Below are positions 50,817 through 61,815 of a stretch of 64,000 nucleotides of DNA, in pieces. The notes under the pieces were generated by a model. That model worked only from the letters and a program-made list of their open reading frames with translations, searched no databases and was not told the origin of the DNA. Made by a program: the position numbers and the translations under genes. Numbering within the stretch: position 1 is the stretch's first letter; each line of letters opens with the position of its first letter. The stretch is from Sorex araneus (Eukaryota; Chordata; Mammalia; Eulipotyphla; Soricidae): assembly GCF_027595985.1 (NCBI RefSeq), contig NC_073306.1, positions 157,801,219-157,865,218 on the forward strand. The letters run 5' to 3'.

Positions 50817-52578
50817 AAAAATTATTTATTTTTAATTAGTGAATCACTGTGAGGGAATAGTTAGAGATTTATACATTTTTGTGCTCATGTTTCCCTCATA
50901 CAAAGTTTGAGAACCCATCCCTTCACCTGTGCCCATTCTCCACCACCAGTAAACCCAGCATCCCTCCCACCCTCCCCAATACCATCTCCCCCCACCCCAC
51001 CCTGCCACTGTGGCAGGGCATTTCCTTCTGTTCTCTCTCTCTAATTAGCTGTTGTGGTTTACAAAAGAGGTGCTCAGTGGCCACTGTGCTCAGTCTCTAG
51101 CCCACATTCAGCCCGCATCACCCTTGCCCCGCATGGCCTCCGACCACATTATAGTTGGTGATCCCTTCTCTGAGTTGCCCTCTCCCCAGAATGTGAGGCC
51201 AGCCTCCAAACCATGGAGTAAACCTCCTGGTACTTATTTCTACAATTCTTGGGTGTTAGTCTCCCACTCTGTTATTCTCTATTCCACAGATGAGTGCAAT
51301 CTTTCTATGTCTGTCTCTCTCTTTCTGACTCATTTCACTCAGCATGAAAATTTCCATGCCGATCCACTTATATGCAAAATTCATGATCTCCTTTTTTTCT
51401 AACAGCTGCATAATATTCCATTGTATAGATGTACCAAAATTTCTTCAACCAGTCATCTGTTCTAGGGCACTCGGGTTTTTTCCAGATTCTGGCTATTGTA
51501 AACAGTGGTGCGATGAACACATAAGTGCAGATGTCATTTCGACTATACTTTTTTGCTTCTCTGGGATATATTCCCAGCAGTGGTATTGCTGGGTCAAATG
51601 GGAGCTCAATATCTAATTTTTTGAGAATTGTCCATATTGTTTTCCAAAAGGGCTGAACCAGTCGGCATTCCCACCAGCAGTGTAGAAGGGTCCCTTTCTC
51701 CCCACATCCTCTCCAACAGCGGTTGCTTTTTTTCTTTTCGATGTGTGCCATTGTATCTCATGGTTGTTTTGATCTGCATCTTCCTGATGATTAGTGATGT
51801 AGAGCACTTTTTCATGTGCCTTTTGGCCATTCGTATCTCTTCCTTGGGAAAGATTCTGTTCATTTCTTCGCCCCATTTTCTGATGGGGTTGGATGTTTTC
51901 TTCTTGTAGAGTTCAACCAGTGCTTTATATACCATTGATATCAACCCCTTATCTGATGGGTATTGTGTAAATATCTTTTCCCATTCTGTAGATAGTCTTT
52001 GTATTCTGGTCACTGTATCTTTTGTGGTGCAGAAGCTTTTTAGTTTAATGTAGTCCCATTTTTTGATCTCTGTTTCTACTAAATTGCTTAGTTCCGTGTC
52101 ATCTTTGAAGATACCTTTATCTTCAATATTGTGGAGGGTTTTGCCGACCTTGTCTTCAATGTACCTTATGGTTTGTGGTCTGATGTTGAGGTCTTTAATC
52201 CATTTTAATCTGACTTTTGTGCATGGTGTCAGGTCGAGGTCTAAGCCCATTCTTTTGCATGTGGTTGTCCAGTTGTGCCAGCACCATTTGTTAAAGAGGC
52301 TTTCCTTGCTCCACTTCACATCTCCTGCTCCCTTATCAAAGATTAGATGATCATACATTTGGGGTTGTGTCTAGGGATATTCCACCCTGTTCCATTGGTC
52401 TATGGCTCTGCCTTTGTTCCAGTACCATGCTGTTTTAATTGTTACTGCTTTGTAGTAAAGTTTGAGGTTGGGGAGGGTGATGCCTCCCATCATTTTTTCC
52501 CCAAGAATTATTTTAGCTATCCGTGGGCATTTGTTGTTCCATATGAATTTTAGGATTGCTTGATCCGTTTCTTTGAAG
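50817..52578 (-). mobile_element. Young 5'-truncated L1, antisense
   Basis: On the - strand it encodes L1 ORF2 from a [14 protein letters not shown]-like segment through [45 protein letters not shown], the 'CWRGCG' and '[12 protein letters not shown]' blocks, then the 3'UTR and tail. A few stops and shifts break it (one open stretch is 51606-52358). A perfect 21-bp duplication lies at 50796-50816 and 52579-52599. The 3'UTR is the same variant as 12764-14198, which lies in the opposite orientation. Confidence 0.95.
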
Positions 52579-52599
52579 AAGTTCCCCCCAAATTTTTAA

Positions 52600-53230
52600 C
52601 CTAAATGGGCATAATATGTTGACTTGATTTGTTTACACATAGCAATATAATTACAATTTTAATGTTAGTTAACACATTTATTACACTATTATCTCAACTT
52701 TCAAGAAGGAAGAATTAAGATCTAGTCTCTTGATAACTTTTAACATTGGGCATAGCCACTGTGTTGTGTAGAACTTATGTGTTAACCAGTTCTGAGTTTG
52801 TAGTTGGGAAGAACATTTCTATAATTTCCCCACTTCTGTGTCTAAGAACTACCATTTTACTCTGCTTTTACAAGATATATATATATATGTATATACATAG
52901 TGGTTGTTGTTGTTCTACATGATGGATATCATACAGCTTTTGTCTTATTCATCTGACATATCTCACAAAGCATGATTCTTTTAAGGTTCATCCATATTTT
53001 CATATTTTAAGGTTCATCCATATTTTCATCCATGAAAATGTCAGGATTTCCTTACTTCACATCAGAATCACACTTTATTGTGTGCATGTGATAGCAATGT
53101 CTGTGCATATGCATACATGTATATTTTGTGTCTCTCACAATTCTCAATTTATGTGTTTAAGATGTTGGGTATATAGGTTGTCTGCATATCTTGGGTATTA
53201 TGACTATAATAAACATGACAGTATTGGTGT
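52600..53230. other. Unassigned, with an old antisense L1-like stretch
   Basis: An (AT)n tract lies at 52875-52900. An approximately 26-bp unit (ttttaaggttcatccatat…) is tandemly duplicated at about 52978-53032. 52900-53220 may be old antisense L1. No gene is seen. Confidence 0.4.
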
Positions 53231-53234
53231 CTCT

Positions 53235-53524
53235 TGACTATCATTAAGAAAGCAAGAAATGACATTGACAGGATGTGGAGATAAGGAAATACTTGTGCAT
53301 TGTTGGTGGAATGTATTTCCATTATGGAAAAAGAATGGAGTTTCTTTAAGAGTTAAAAATGGAGGGGCCGGAGCGATAGCACAGCGGGTAGGGCGTTTGC
53401 CTTGCACGCGGCCGACCCGGGTTCGATCCCCGGCATCCCATATGGTCCCCCAAGCACTGCCAGGAGTAATTCTTGAGTGCAAAGCCAGGAGTAACCCCTG
53501 GGCATCGCTGGGTGTGACCCAAAA

Positions 53525-53560
<36 letters not shown>

Positions 53561-53665
53561 TTAAAAATGGAACTACCCTGTGATTTAGCAATACCACTTC
53601 TGAATACACATCCAGAGGAAATGAAGACAGGAATCCAAAGTGATAATATAATTTCAGCTTGTTCT
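53235..53665 (+). mobile_element. Old L1 ORF2 segment, interrupted by a SINE
   Basis: 'aggatgtggagataaggaaatacttgtgcattgttggtggaatg…' and, after the SINE, 'aactaccctgtgatttagcaataccacttctg' are the usual L1 codons for the [11 protein letters not shown]/…DPAIPLL region, diverged. Confidence 0.75.
53364..53556 (+). mobile_element. Near-consensus SOR SINE with intact pol III boxes
   Basis: The best-preserved SOR copy in the window. A-box tagcacagcgg (53377-53387) and B-box ggttcgatccc (53420-53430) are perfect matches to the tRNA-type promoter. The body ends 'gggtgtgacccaaaaagc', with an unbroken A tail of about 30 bases. The 15-bp duplication agagttaaaaatgga at 53349-53363 and 53557-53571 is exact. 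This is one of the youngest insertions here and a candidate for being transcribed by pol III and polymorphic. Confidence 0.97.
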
Positions 53666-54504
53666 AGAAAAGAACAGTGCTAGAATATTCAAGCAGTGAG
53701 GATGCTACTGGAATTTAGACACGGTAAACTCAGGTTTTCCCTAGGGCTGGAGGGAAAATGGTCCTCAAGTGTCTGCTTATATTTGTTCTTGTTTCCTTAT
53801 CTCCAAAATAACCTGATTACTATCTGGCCTCTCAAGAGATCTTGAGAGTGAAAAAAGCACTGCTTTGGAACAGGACTGGTAGATTTTACCTTAGAGATTG
53901 GCAGGGGTTGCTAGGATCATTGTGTTAACAAGAATTCCATTGGGCAGCTCAAGGCTCATTCAAAAAGTGCCTAGAACAGCTAGCTGACCAGTATTACTCA
54001 GGGAGCTTAACATGAGCTTTTAAGGCAAGGGAAGCACTCTTTTCCATTAAAAATTAACAACTGACATTATGCTATGTAAATCAAGGCCCTGTAAGTTCAT
54101 CCATGGTGATTATCTCTGGATGAACTAAAACAAGGAGTTTCTGGATCTGCAGTGCTCATAATCAGACCTTATTAATCTCACCAGTTCTGTGGCCATCCTC
54201 CATGGGGTTTTCTTTTACCTATTTATAACATTGGCATTACTAGGCTGAGCCATCACTCCTTAGTGACATGAATACTGTTTCTGCCAGCTTTCCCAGGAAT
54301 TTCCTCACTTGCACTTGGGAGAATTGATGGTTAAGTGCTTCTGCTACTGTTTTGACAATAGCAAGTTAGGTAGAAGAAAATCAGCAATATTATGAATAAA
54401 CCTGTTAAAAATTGGCACCATTATCAGTTTCTGAACTCCTGCAGCCCTGTTATAGATAAGTACTTGTTGAAGAAAGCAATTGACTAGATAGAACTGAAGA
54501 GACA
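53666..54504. other. Unassigned unique sequence
   Basis: No gene or repeat is recognised. Confidence 0.4.
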
Positions 54505-54692
54505 CAGGTTCTTTTTTGTTTGGCTGTGGGAAGGTATACACTTGTAGTGGTGTTCAGGGTTTACTCCTGGCTCTGCACTCAGGGATCACTCCTGGCAGGC
54601 TTGGAGAACCCTATGGGTTGCGGGGGATACACTCTACATCAGTCACATGCAAGGTAAGGCCCCTATCCACTGAACTTTCTCTCTGGTCTCAT
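54505..54692 (-). mobile_element. SOR-type SINE
   Basis: Antisense, moderately diverged: 'ggtgttcagggtttactcctgg', 'cactcagggatcactcctggc', decayed head 'gtcacatgcaaggtaagg … ctctctggtctc'. Confidence 0.85.
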
Positions 54693-54923
54693 GATTCTTG
54701 CAGAAAATACCAATTATAAGGAAGGAAACGACTTTTAGGAGAAAATAATTTGTTAGATGTTTAAGTACTCATATGCAGGAATAGCATATCTAAAGATTTT
54801 TTTGTCCCTTTATAAATCAACCAGAATAGAATTTTGGAGTTTTGGGCTGTGTACTTATTCAGTAAGTGCTCAGTAAATGTTTAGTGAATGCCTATGGAAG
54901 TGATTCTAAATTAGCAGGAAAGG

Positions 54924-55030
54924 GGCTGCAGTACAGTGGGTAGGGATTTGCTTTGCAAGCGGCCGACCCGGGTTCGATTCCCAGCACCCGATATGGTCCC
55001 CTGAGCACCGCCAGGAGTAATTCCTGAGGC
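54924..55030 (+). mobile_element. SOR-type SINE, 3'-truncated
   Basis: Well preserved head and B-box (gacccgggttcgattcccag). The sequence stops after 'caggagtaattcctgagg' and lacks the last ~60 bp and the tail, so it was truncated by deletion after insertion. Confidence 0.9.
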
Positions 55031-55239
55031 TATTAAAATAATTTTTATGCACTACTGTTATACATGGGAACTGATTATATTTTTTAATCTTCATTTCTGG
55101 TTTGTGGTGACAATAATTGAGATATATGCCAAAGTTTTCTTTTTTTAAAATCTTATATACACTTATCTCAGTTTCTTCATTTGAAAACTAAAAACATTTA
55201 ACATACTAATGAATGATTTAAAATTATTATTATTATAAT

Positions 55240-55408
55240 TTTTCAGTGTTTAGGCCAGACCTGGTGGTGCTCAGAACTTACTCCAGGTTCTGTGCTCAGG
55301 GTTCACTACTGGTGGTGCTCAGGGAACCTTATGTAATGCCGGGGATTAAACCTGGGTTGGCTGCGTGGAAGGTAAGCATATTGCTTCCTGTACTATCTTC
55401 CTAGGCCC
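55240..55408 (-). mobile_element. SOR-type SINE, old
   Basis: Antisense and diverged: 'ggtggtgctcagaacttactcc', 'gccggggattaaacctgggttggc', 'tgtactatcttcctaggcc'. Confidence 0.8.
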
Positions 55409-56961
55409 AAACTAACTAGCCTGTTGGGATTCATCCAGTTTAAGAATTATATGATCCTCAAAATATTCCTTGTAGGCAGGGATGTCAAGGATGATGCTTT
55501 ATGATCACATTTTATGATCATATTTTATTAGAACTCTTTGTACTTTCTGAGGCTATAAAATTAAGTCTAAGAACTGGTAAGTAATTGCCTGAAAATTTTT
55601 TTCTTTATTCTAACCCAATGACTTAACTTGAAATTTGAATGCCTTTCTTTTCTGGACATAAAATTAGATCTTGTTCTTCAATGAACTCTTTCTATTGATA
55701 TTGATTCAAGGGAACATTTTCTTAACCTTCACTCCATGTGTTTCCTCTTCTATTCACTCATATTGAAAATGAACCTGACTTGGTACCCCTAGGAAAGATA
55801 TCTCTTGACATTCCAATTCAGAAGGGTCAGCTCAGATTCAAGTTTAACAAAGTTACAGTACAGAGCGTAAAATCTCTCAGGCGAAATCGAATGAACAAAT
55901 CAGTTCCTAGCATTAGAGTAAAAAACTCAGCTGAACAACTCCACTGCAGTTACAATATGCACAGGGGAATCACCTTTCAAAATAGCATGGCTAGCACCTA
56001 CCACCTAATCTGTCATGTTTTAAGACAGTTAAGTATGATTTTCAAGCTTTTCCATAAACGAAATTTAATTCAGTTAGACAGTACAAATAATTTTAACTTT
56101 CCTTCAATTTAACTCTGGGCAAGAAGGGCTGAGTTAAAGGAAGGATCAAATTGCAACATTTTTGAAATCACCTTCTCTGCTATCCCCTTGTAATTCTGAG
56201 TAATTCCCTCCTCATTGGTGGGAAGATTTATTATTTTTTTCCCCGTTCTTCTGAACTTGTAAGCACAGAGCTTACTCCAATCCTGTCTCCTCCTTCCCTC
56301 TGCCCCCAAGTTACTTGTTTAGATGGAGTTTCTTCAATAGAATGAAAATATCAGCCTGTGCTAGTGATGAAAACAGTCTCTTCTGGAATGGAAAGTATTT
56401 CTTAGGCTTATCAGTAAATGCTATGTGCAGAGGTTGGGAGCAGGGGTGGATGGGAGGGATACCTGTCTTTCTGAATAGGGTCATCTCTACCATTGCAGAG
56501 TGGTTGGTGTGTGAATGAGATTAGCTAATGAAACAGTATCATGGCCTGAGATTATTTTGTGCCATTTGAAAGTTCAGCCACATTCCCCCCCTTGTTTGTG
56601 AAATTCCATTATAGGATTCACAGCCTGCTTTAGAGATAAGTGAAAGCATTATGGGTGGAAGAGACATTTGGACCTTGAAGAATTTTAATTGGTGCTGGTG
56701 AGTAAAGGTGGGTGAGAAACCATAAGGTTTCAGGTGAAAATTAATGAGTTTGGGACCAAAAAATTATAAGATGGGAGGAAGAAGGTATTTATGTGGATGA
56801 AGTTACTCTCTGCCTCCTCATGCAAGTGGGGCTTCTTCCTTTAATGGATGTAAACCCAGACTAAAATTTTAAGTAATTTTAGATAACCATGTCCTCTTAT
56901 GAGTAAAAGAGAGGTCAGATATTTCATTGTTAGAAATAAGTGGTGTAATAGAAAGATTGTC
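55409..56961. other. Unassigned unique sequence
   Basis: No gene is recognised. The 124-codon open frame at 55738-56112 shows no domain, repeat or family feature that would support it. Confidence 0.4.
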
Positions 56962-57132
56962 TAGTGTCTTTCAACCTCTTTACCTCTGTGGAAAGGTACT
57001 TGCCCTGCATATTGATCCATAGACCAATATTTATAACCAATATTTAAAACACTTGTCTATGGATCAATGGTTTTTAGCTCATTTACATTGTAAACTGGCA
57101 CCAGTTCATGGAAGGATGGTCGAAGATCACTA
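56962..57132. mobile_element. hAT-like palindromic DNA-transposon fossil (tentative)
   Basis: The ends tagtgtctttcaacc and ggtcgaagatcacta are imperfect inverted repeats (11 of 15 positions), resembling the 'agtg…tcaacc' ends of mammalian hAT-type MITEs. A perfect 14-bp inner palindrome pairs 57011-57024 (attgatccatagac) with 57055-57068. No coding capacity. No clear 8-bp target duplication. Confidence 0.45.
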
Positions 57133-57341
57133 GATTAGATCATTGCAGATAATGAGATGATTACATATAAAATGCATTCATTTACATATTTCTTGGTAGA
57201 TTATTGTGTTATGCAGCTGAGGCTATGTTGATTTCGTGTTTCTTTTCCTTGGTGATGTTCAGGCTATGTCCTTGAACCTTTAAATGAGTTATTAGCCTTT
57301 AATTTTGGGGAAAAGTACCTTCAAAAATATTTTATGGCCAG

Positions 57342-57515
57342 GGGCTGGATAAGTAGTACAGCAGGTAAGGTGTTTGCATTTCATGTGCCCCACCTAGGTT
57401 GGATCCCTGGCATTCCACATGGTCACATGAGCCTGCCAGGAATAATTCTTGAGGCAGAGTAGGAGTAACTTTTGAGCACTGCTGGGTATAGCCCCCAAAC
57501 AAAACAAAAACAAGT
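57342..57515 (+). mobile_element. SOR-type SINE
   Basis: Head 'ggggctggataagtagtacagc', B-box remnant 'aggttggatccc', end 'gctgggtatagcccccaaac' with a CAAAA tail. Possible imperfect duplication (ttatggcc / tcatggtc). Confidence 0.85.
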
Positions 57516-59800
57516 TCATGGTCAAAGTTGACTGCCCTCATGAATATATAGTAACAGTGTCACGAATGGCTTAAAGCAATCTTTCAACTCTTCTGCCAAA
57601 ACAAGAAGCATTACATATTTGCCACGAATAAGTTTTATATATAAAGGCAGCAACTTTTATGAATGCATTCATATGACAAGGATTTGTGTGCTTGACATGG
57701 AGAAAAAGCCCTTCTTTAAAGACAGATAGTTCTGCATTCAAGACTAGCTCAGGTTCCTTTTCATGTTATGTAACCTTGGAAAAGTTATTCTTATGCTATG
57801 AATGTCAGTTCATCATCAGTGAAATTTTATTTTGGGCAAGGATTAATGATACACTTCATATCCTAGTGAAATGCCTAGCACATAAATCCTCCAAATGATA
57901 TCTATTGCAGTGAATTCTTTGTTACCCAGCGTCTATTAGCCAGAATTTTAGAAAAACTGTGACTTCCTGCACAATCATCAAGCCCTGATAATTTATGCTT
58001 CTCTTGATGACCCTGAAATGCATTCTGAATAATTAGAGAAAGATTAAATTATAATCAGTTTAGTTTCAGTGTTAAGTGTATTTTAATTTATTCTCATTCT
58101 TTAAAAAATTGTAATCCTTCTGCATGTGGTAACAATTAACAAAAATATTTGATTAGCCGGAGCACTTCATTTCCTGATTCTTGGACTAATAAAGAGTTTA
58201 TTATATATTCTTGGAGTCTAAACTCTGCCCTATAGATAAACTGGGCATTTATTAGATGAATTCACTTCACCTTAGTATTATATTCATTCACAGAGCCAAT
58301 GTGTTGATTTATTATTTATTGGAAATTCTAGAATTAATTTTTCAATCTATTTAAACAATAGTCTATGTGCATATTAGGCCTTCTTTGCATATTTTTGATT
58401 ACAAGTTCTTAATGGAAGTCATTCTGTGTGATTTTGTGCAGATAAATAAATCTACCAGCCCTGAGGGGTATCTTTTCTTTTCCTATGTATTTCTAGAGAT
58501 CGACCCTCTGCTGTAATCAATCTTTCTTGGTGTCTCATCAACCTTTACTCTTATCCAATTATGTTTTAGGCTTATTTCCACTGGGCTTTTCAGGCCTGGT
58601 AACCTTCCTGATAAAACTTCACTGTGCATTTTATCGTTGTTTTTACAATTTTTTCTTTGAACTTTCCAAATTTTATCCCATTCCTCTCTCCTACCAAATG
58701 TCATACACTGCTTTAAACTATTATTTAACAACTGACCTCTGTTAAAATTAGCCTCTTCAAAGAGCCATCTATATTATTGTTCATTTGTGAGCTCAGTTGA
58801 TAAGGTTAATAAGGTAGATTGATATTTGTGGTTTAATTGTCACGATAGGTCATAGTAGTCAACCCAACTTTTTCCTTCAATCTACCATTTCTTCAATTTT
58901 TGTTTTGCCCTGAAATTCTCTCTTCCAACTCAACTGTCTTCTCTTCCATTATTCTAAGCTCATTACACATTCACTTTGACATGTTTACACATACTTTTTC
59001 CTTAGTGGGAGCAATGGTGCCAAAATAAGAAGGTTGATTGTTTCTTTTAAAGCGGGAGCAAAGACATTGTGGAAAAGAGTTGATGATGAGGTACTTTAAA
59101 GCTAGACCACTCTAGCTCTCATGAAAGAATTCTTTAGTCAAAATTATCTATTATCTAGGCTGCGTTGGTGATGTCTGAATGAGTGCTAGAAGAGGACAAA
59201 GAGTGTGGGTGTAGATCCAGTAAGCAACACTTAATATTCTCCTGAAAGCTGGTGATTTCTCTGAGACTAAACATACCAGGTAGCTGTCACTCAGTTGATG
59301 TAGTAAGTAGTTGCCTGTGTAACTCAAAGTAATATATAATTAAAAATGAAGAACTGAATACAATTGTTGTAACAGTTTCTTTAGCTTTGGGAAAACTATT
59401 GAATCATTTAATAACTTCAAATATGTTTTATGTTTGACAAACCCTATTTACTTAATTGGAATATTTTTGAATCTTCTGGGAACCATGATTTTGAACTTTG
59501 TTATATTAGAGTGGCCAATTGCAGTGTTCTATTGAATAGGCTTCTCTAAAAAATTTTGACATTTTCATAAGTAGAGTATCACTTTTCCTGGTGTAACAAA
59601 TGAATGTATGTTAATATAAAATGTCTAAACTTAAGAGCATTCATAAAAGTGGTGCTAAATTATCTCCACTGTCTTTAAGAGCACAATATTAGTCATGAAA
59701 TATATTAAGTGCATGTGTTGGTCAATAGTCTAAGGAAATTTCTATGGTATTATCTGATGTAGTTTTTAATTTTTTTTTGCATAAGTAAAACACTGCTTTA
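57516..59800. other. Unassigned AT-rich sequence
   Basis: No gene or confident repeat is seen. Confidence 0.4.
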
Positions 59801-59814
59801 GGAAATATGAGGAA

Positions 59815-60035
59815 AGGTGGAGAGAGATGAGCGAGAGAGAGGGAGAAATAAGAGGAGGAAGGGAGGAGAGAGATATTGGAAGAGAGACAGAGACAGAGAA
59901 AGAATACGGGCTTTTACCGAGGGCATTGAGCCTAGAATTATATATCATATATGTATATATATGTACTCATATATATATAACTGTCATCCCATTACTCATT
60001 GATTTATATATATATATGTATATATCAGTTTAGAT
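59815..60035. repeat. (GA)-rich and (TA)n low-complexity cluster with a SINE2 scrap
   Basis: A GA-rich stretch lies at 59815-59905 and TA repeats at 59940-60025. A 25-bp antisense scrap (aactgtcatcccattactc) at about 59979-60003 matches the SINE2/RTE terminus. Confidence 0.7.
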
Positions 60036-60960
60036 GTAGGGCAAATCTCAGAATGGCAATGTATCTAAAATTATTACATTTAAAATATCAGATCATTTCT
60101 ATATGTAGTTGTGTTTAGTCATTTATTATTTTTCTTCTATCTAAGGGTGACTTGCTTCTTAAAATTTTTCTTCTAAATTTCTATTAAAATTATGTTTTGG
60201 TAAATGTAAACACTTACAAGTTTCCATTGCTCAGAATAGTCTTAGGGAACACAGTTAAGAAATGCCAATTTAGACTTGATGAGAGGTTTTAATTTTCATC
60301 AATTAGGGAAGATGGGTCATTTGATTACCTTCAAATTCTTGAAGAGAAGAAAACCAATAAAGCAGAACCAGGAGGAAATGACACACTGCATATGTTTTCA
60401 AACCAGAGGTGTTGACATAAATATTGAACTCTGGCTGTAGCTTCCTGGCATTCCGATCAAAATGAATTTTTGATTAGTTTCATCAGTAATTTTCACCTCA
60501 GGAGGAATGATTGGGAACTCTGTTCTCAGCGTAGAGAACATGTAAGTAAGCAGGGCTCCAGAACAACCAAATGATTATTGGTTTTCTATACTAGAAACCT
60601 ATAAAAATTTCATTTGAACTAAAGACTTATACTAAAAAAGGACAAAATTGGAAAGCTATTGAAAAATAGGGATATCATTAACAGATGGAAAGAAACAGTC
60701 ACTCTTTTGAGGAAATGAAGTTTAACTTACTTTCTCTTTCACTTAATTATTTTATATATTCATAAAAATATAGGTACACCATAATAGTGACCCAAATTTA
60801 AGAAAATCTTGCCACATCTATCTTTACATTAAAAAAAAAAGTACTCTTATCCTCGGGGAGACCACTTTATATCCTTCCAAATCTCCTCCCTCTCTCACCT
60901 GAGCTAACCCTGATCCTGAAACTGATGTGTATTATTGGCATACTAAAGACCCATTTTGTA
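60036..60960. other. Unassigned sequence
   Basis: No gene or confident repeat is seen. Confidence 0.4.
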
Positions 60961-61060
60961 ACAAATATTTGATATGCCAAAAACAGTAACAAGTCTCACA
61001 ATGGAGACATCACTGGTGCCCACTCAAGCAAATCGATGAGCAATTGGATGACAGTGATAT
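60961..61060 (+). mobile_element. SINE2 3' fragment (body end and RTE-like tail)
   Basis: Only the last ~100 bp are present: 'gatatgccaaaaacagtaac', 'gagacatcactggtgcccac', 'aaatcgatgagcaattgg', 'gatgacagtgat', running into a TA tract. 5' truncation of this kind is typical of LINE-mobilised copies. Confidence 0.88.
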
Positions 61061-61714
61061 ATATATAAATACAAAAATATACATATATAATACATGATAT
61101 ATGTATATATAAAGGAGAGAGAGCCTATATTGTTTAAGTGAAGACTACTTATATCACCTCTTTATAGATTGTTTCATGAATTTTACTAAGATGATGATAT
61201 GCTTCATATGTTCATTGCACAACATTAAGATTTTTATCATTTGTCCATACTGGTAGTGTAGCTTTAGTTCATTTTTTAAAAACAGCTTTGCAGTGCTTTA
61301 ATATGTAAGCATTTATCCATTTCCCTTCTTGGTGGATGTTCAGGGATTAAGTGATGGGTGTCTTTTCACTTCCACAAAAAGTGCTGTGCTGTATATCCAC
61401 AGTTCACAAAGTGTTTTATAGATACAAAGGAGTCCATAGAACAGCCCCAGTACGTGCACACACATGTCCACACTTTTAGAATGAGGCTCCCTTTCCCCAA
61501 AACGTTCCACTCTCTGGAATATGGTGACAAGGACTAATCTTAAGACTAAAAACTTTATGTCAAAGGCATCCTTTAGGGTTTTTCCACTAAAACTCTGCAT
61601 AATCATAAACAGCAGACATAATGGGATGGGATGGCGCACTGTGAAAATCAGCAGGACATAATGTAAGTGAATAGCGTGCTTACACAGGTTAGCAACTACA
61701 ATGAAAAGTGTGTG
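61061..61714. other. Unassigned, with TA tract at 61060-61112
   Basis: A possible antisense L1-like stretch lies at 61215-61340 ('gcagtgctttaatatgtaagc'). No gene is seen. Confidence 0.35.
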
Positions 61715-61815
61715 TTTAGGGGCTAAATATATAGAGTACAGGAGGTGAAGAACTTGCCTTGCACGAAGCCTCTCCAGGAACCCTGGTACCACATTAATAA
61801 CATTGGGTTTGGTCC
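61715..61815 (+). mobile_element. SOR-type SINE head, old and truncated
   Basis: 'ggggctaaatatatagagtacaggaggtgaagaacttgccttgcac' (shown in part) matches the SOR 5' end. The rest decays after the B-box region. Confidence 0.6.

Noticed and set aside
51606-52358. 250-codon open frame on the - strand as a host gene
   Set aside because: It is a piece of L1 ORF2 (SLFNKWCWHNW, PSDKGLIS and CWRGCG-type blocks) in a 5'-truncated element with a 21-bp duplication.
53377-53430. A tRNA gene
   Set aside because: A and B boxes belong to a SOR SINE; there is no cloverleaf, acceptor stem or anticodon arm.
55738-56112. 124-codon open frame as a gene
   Set aside because: No recognisable domain, no splice or retrocopy context, and ordinary composition. 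Chance ORF.
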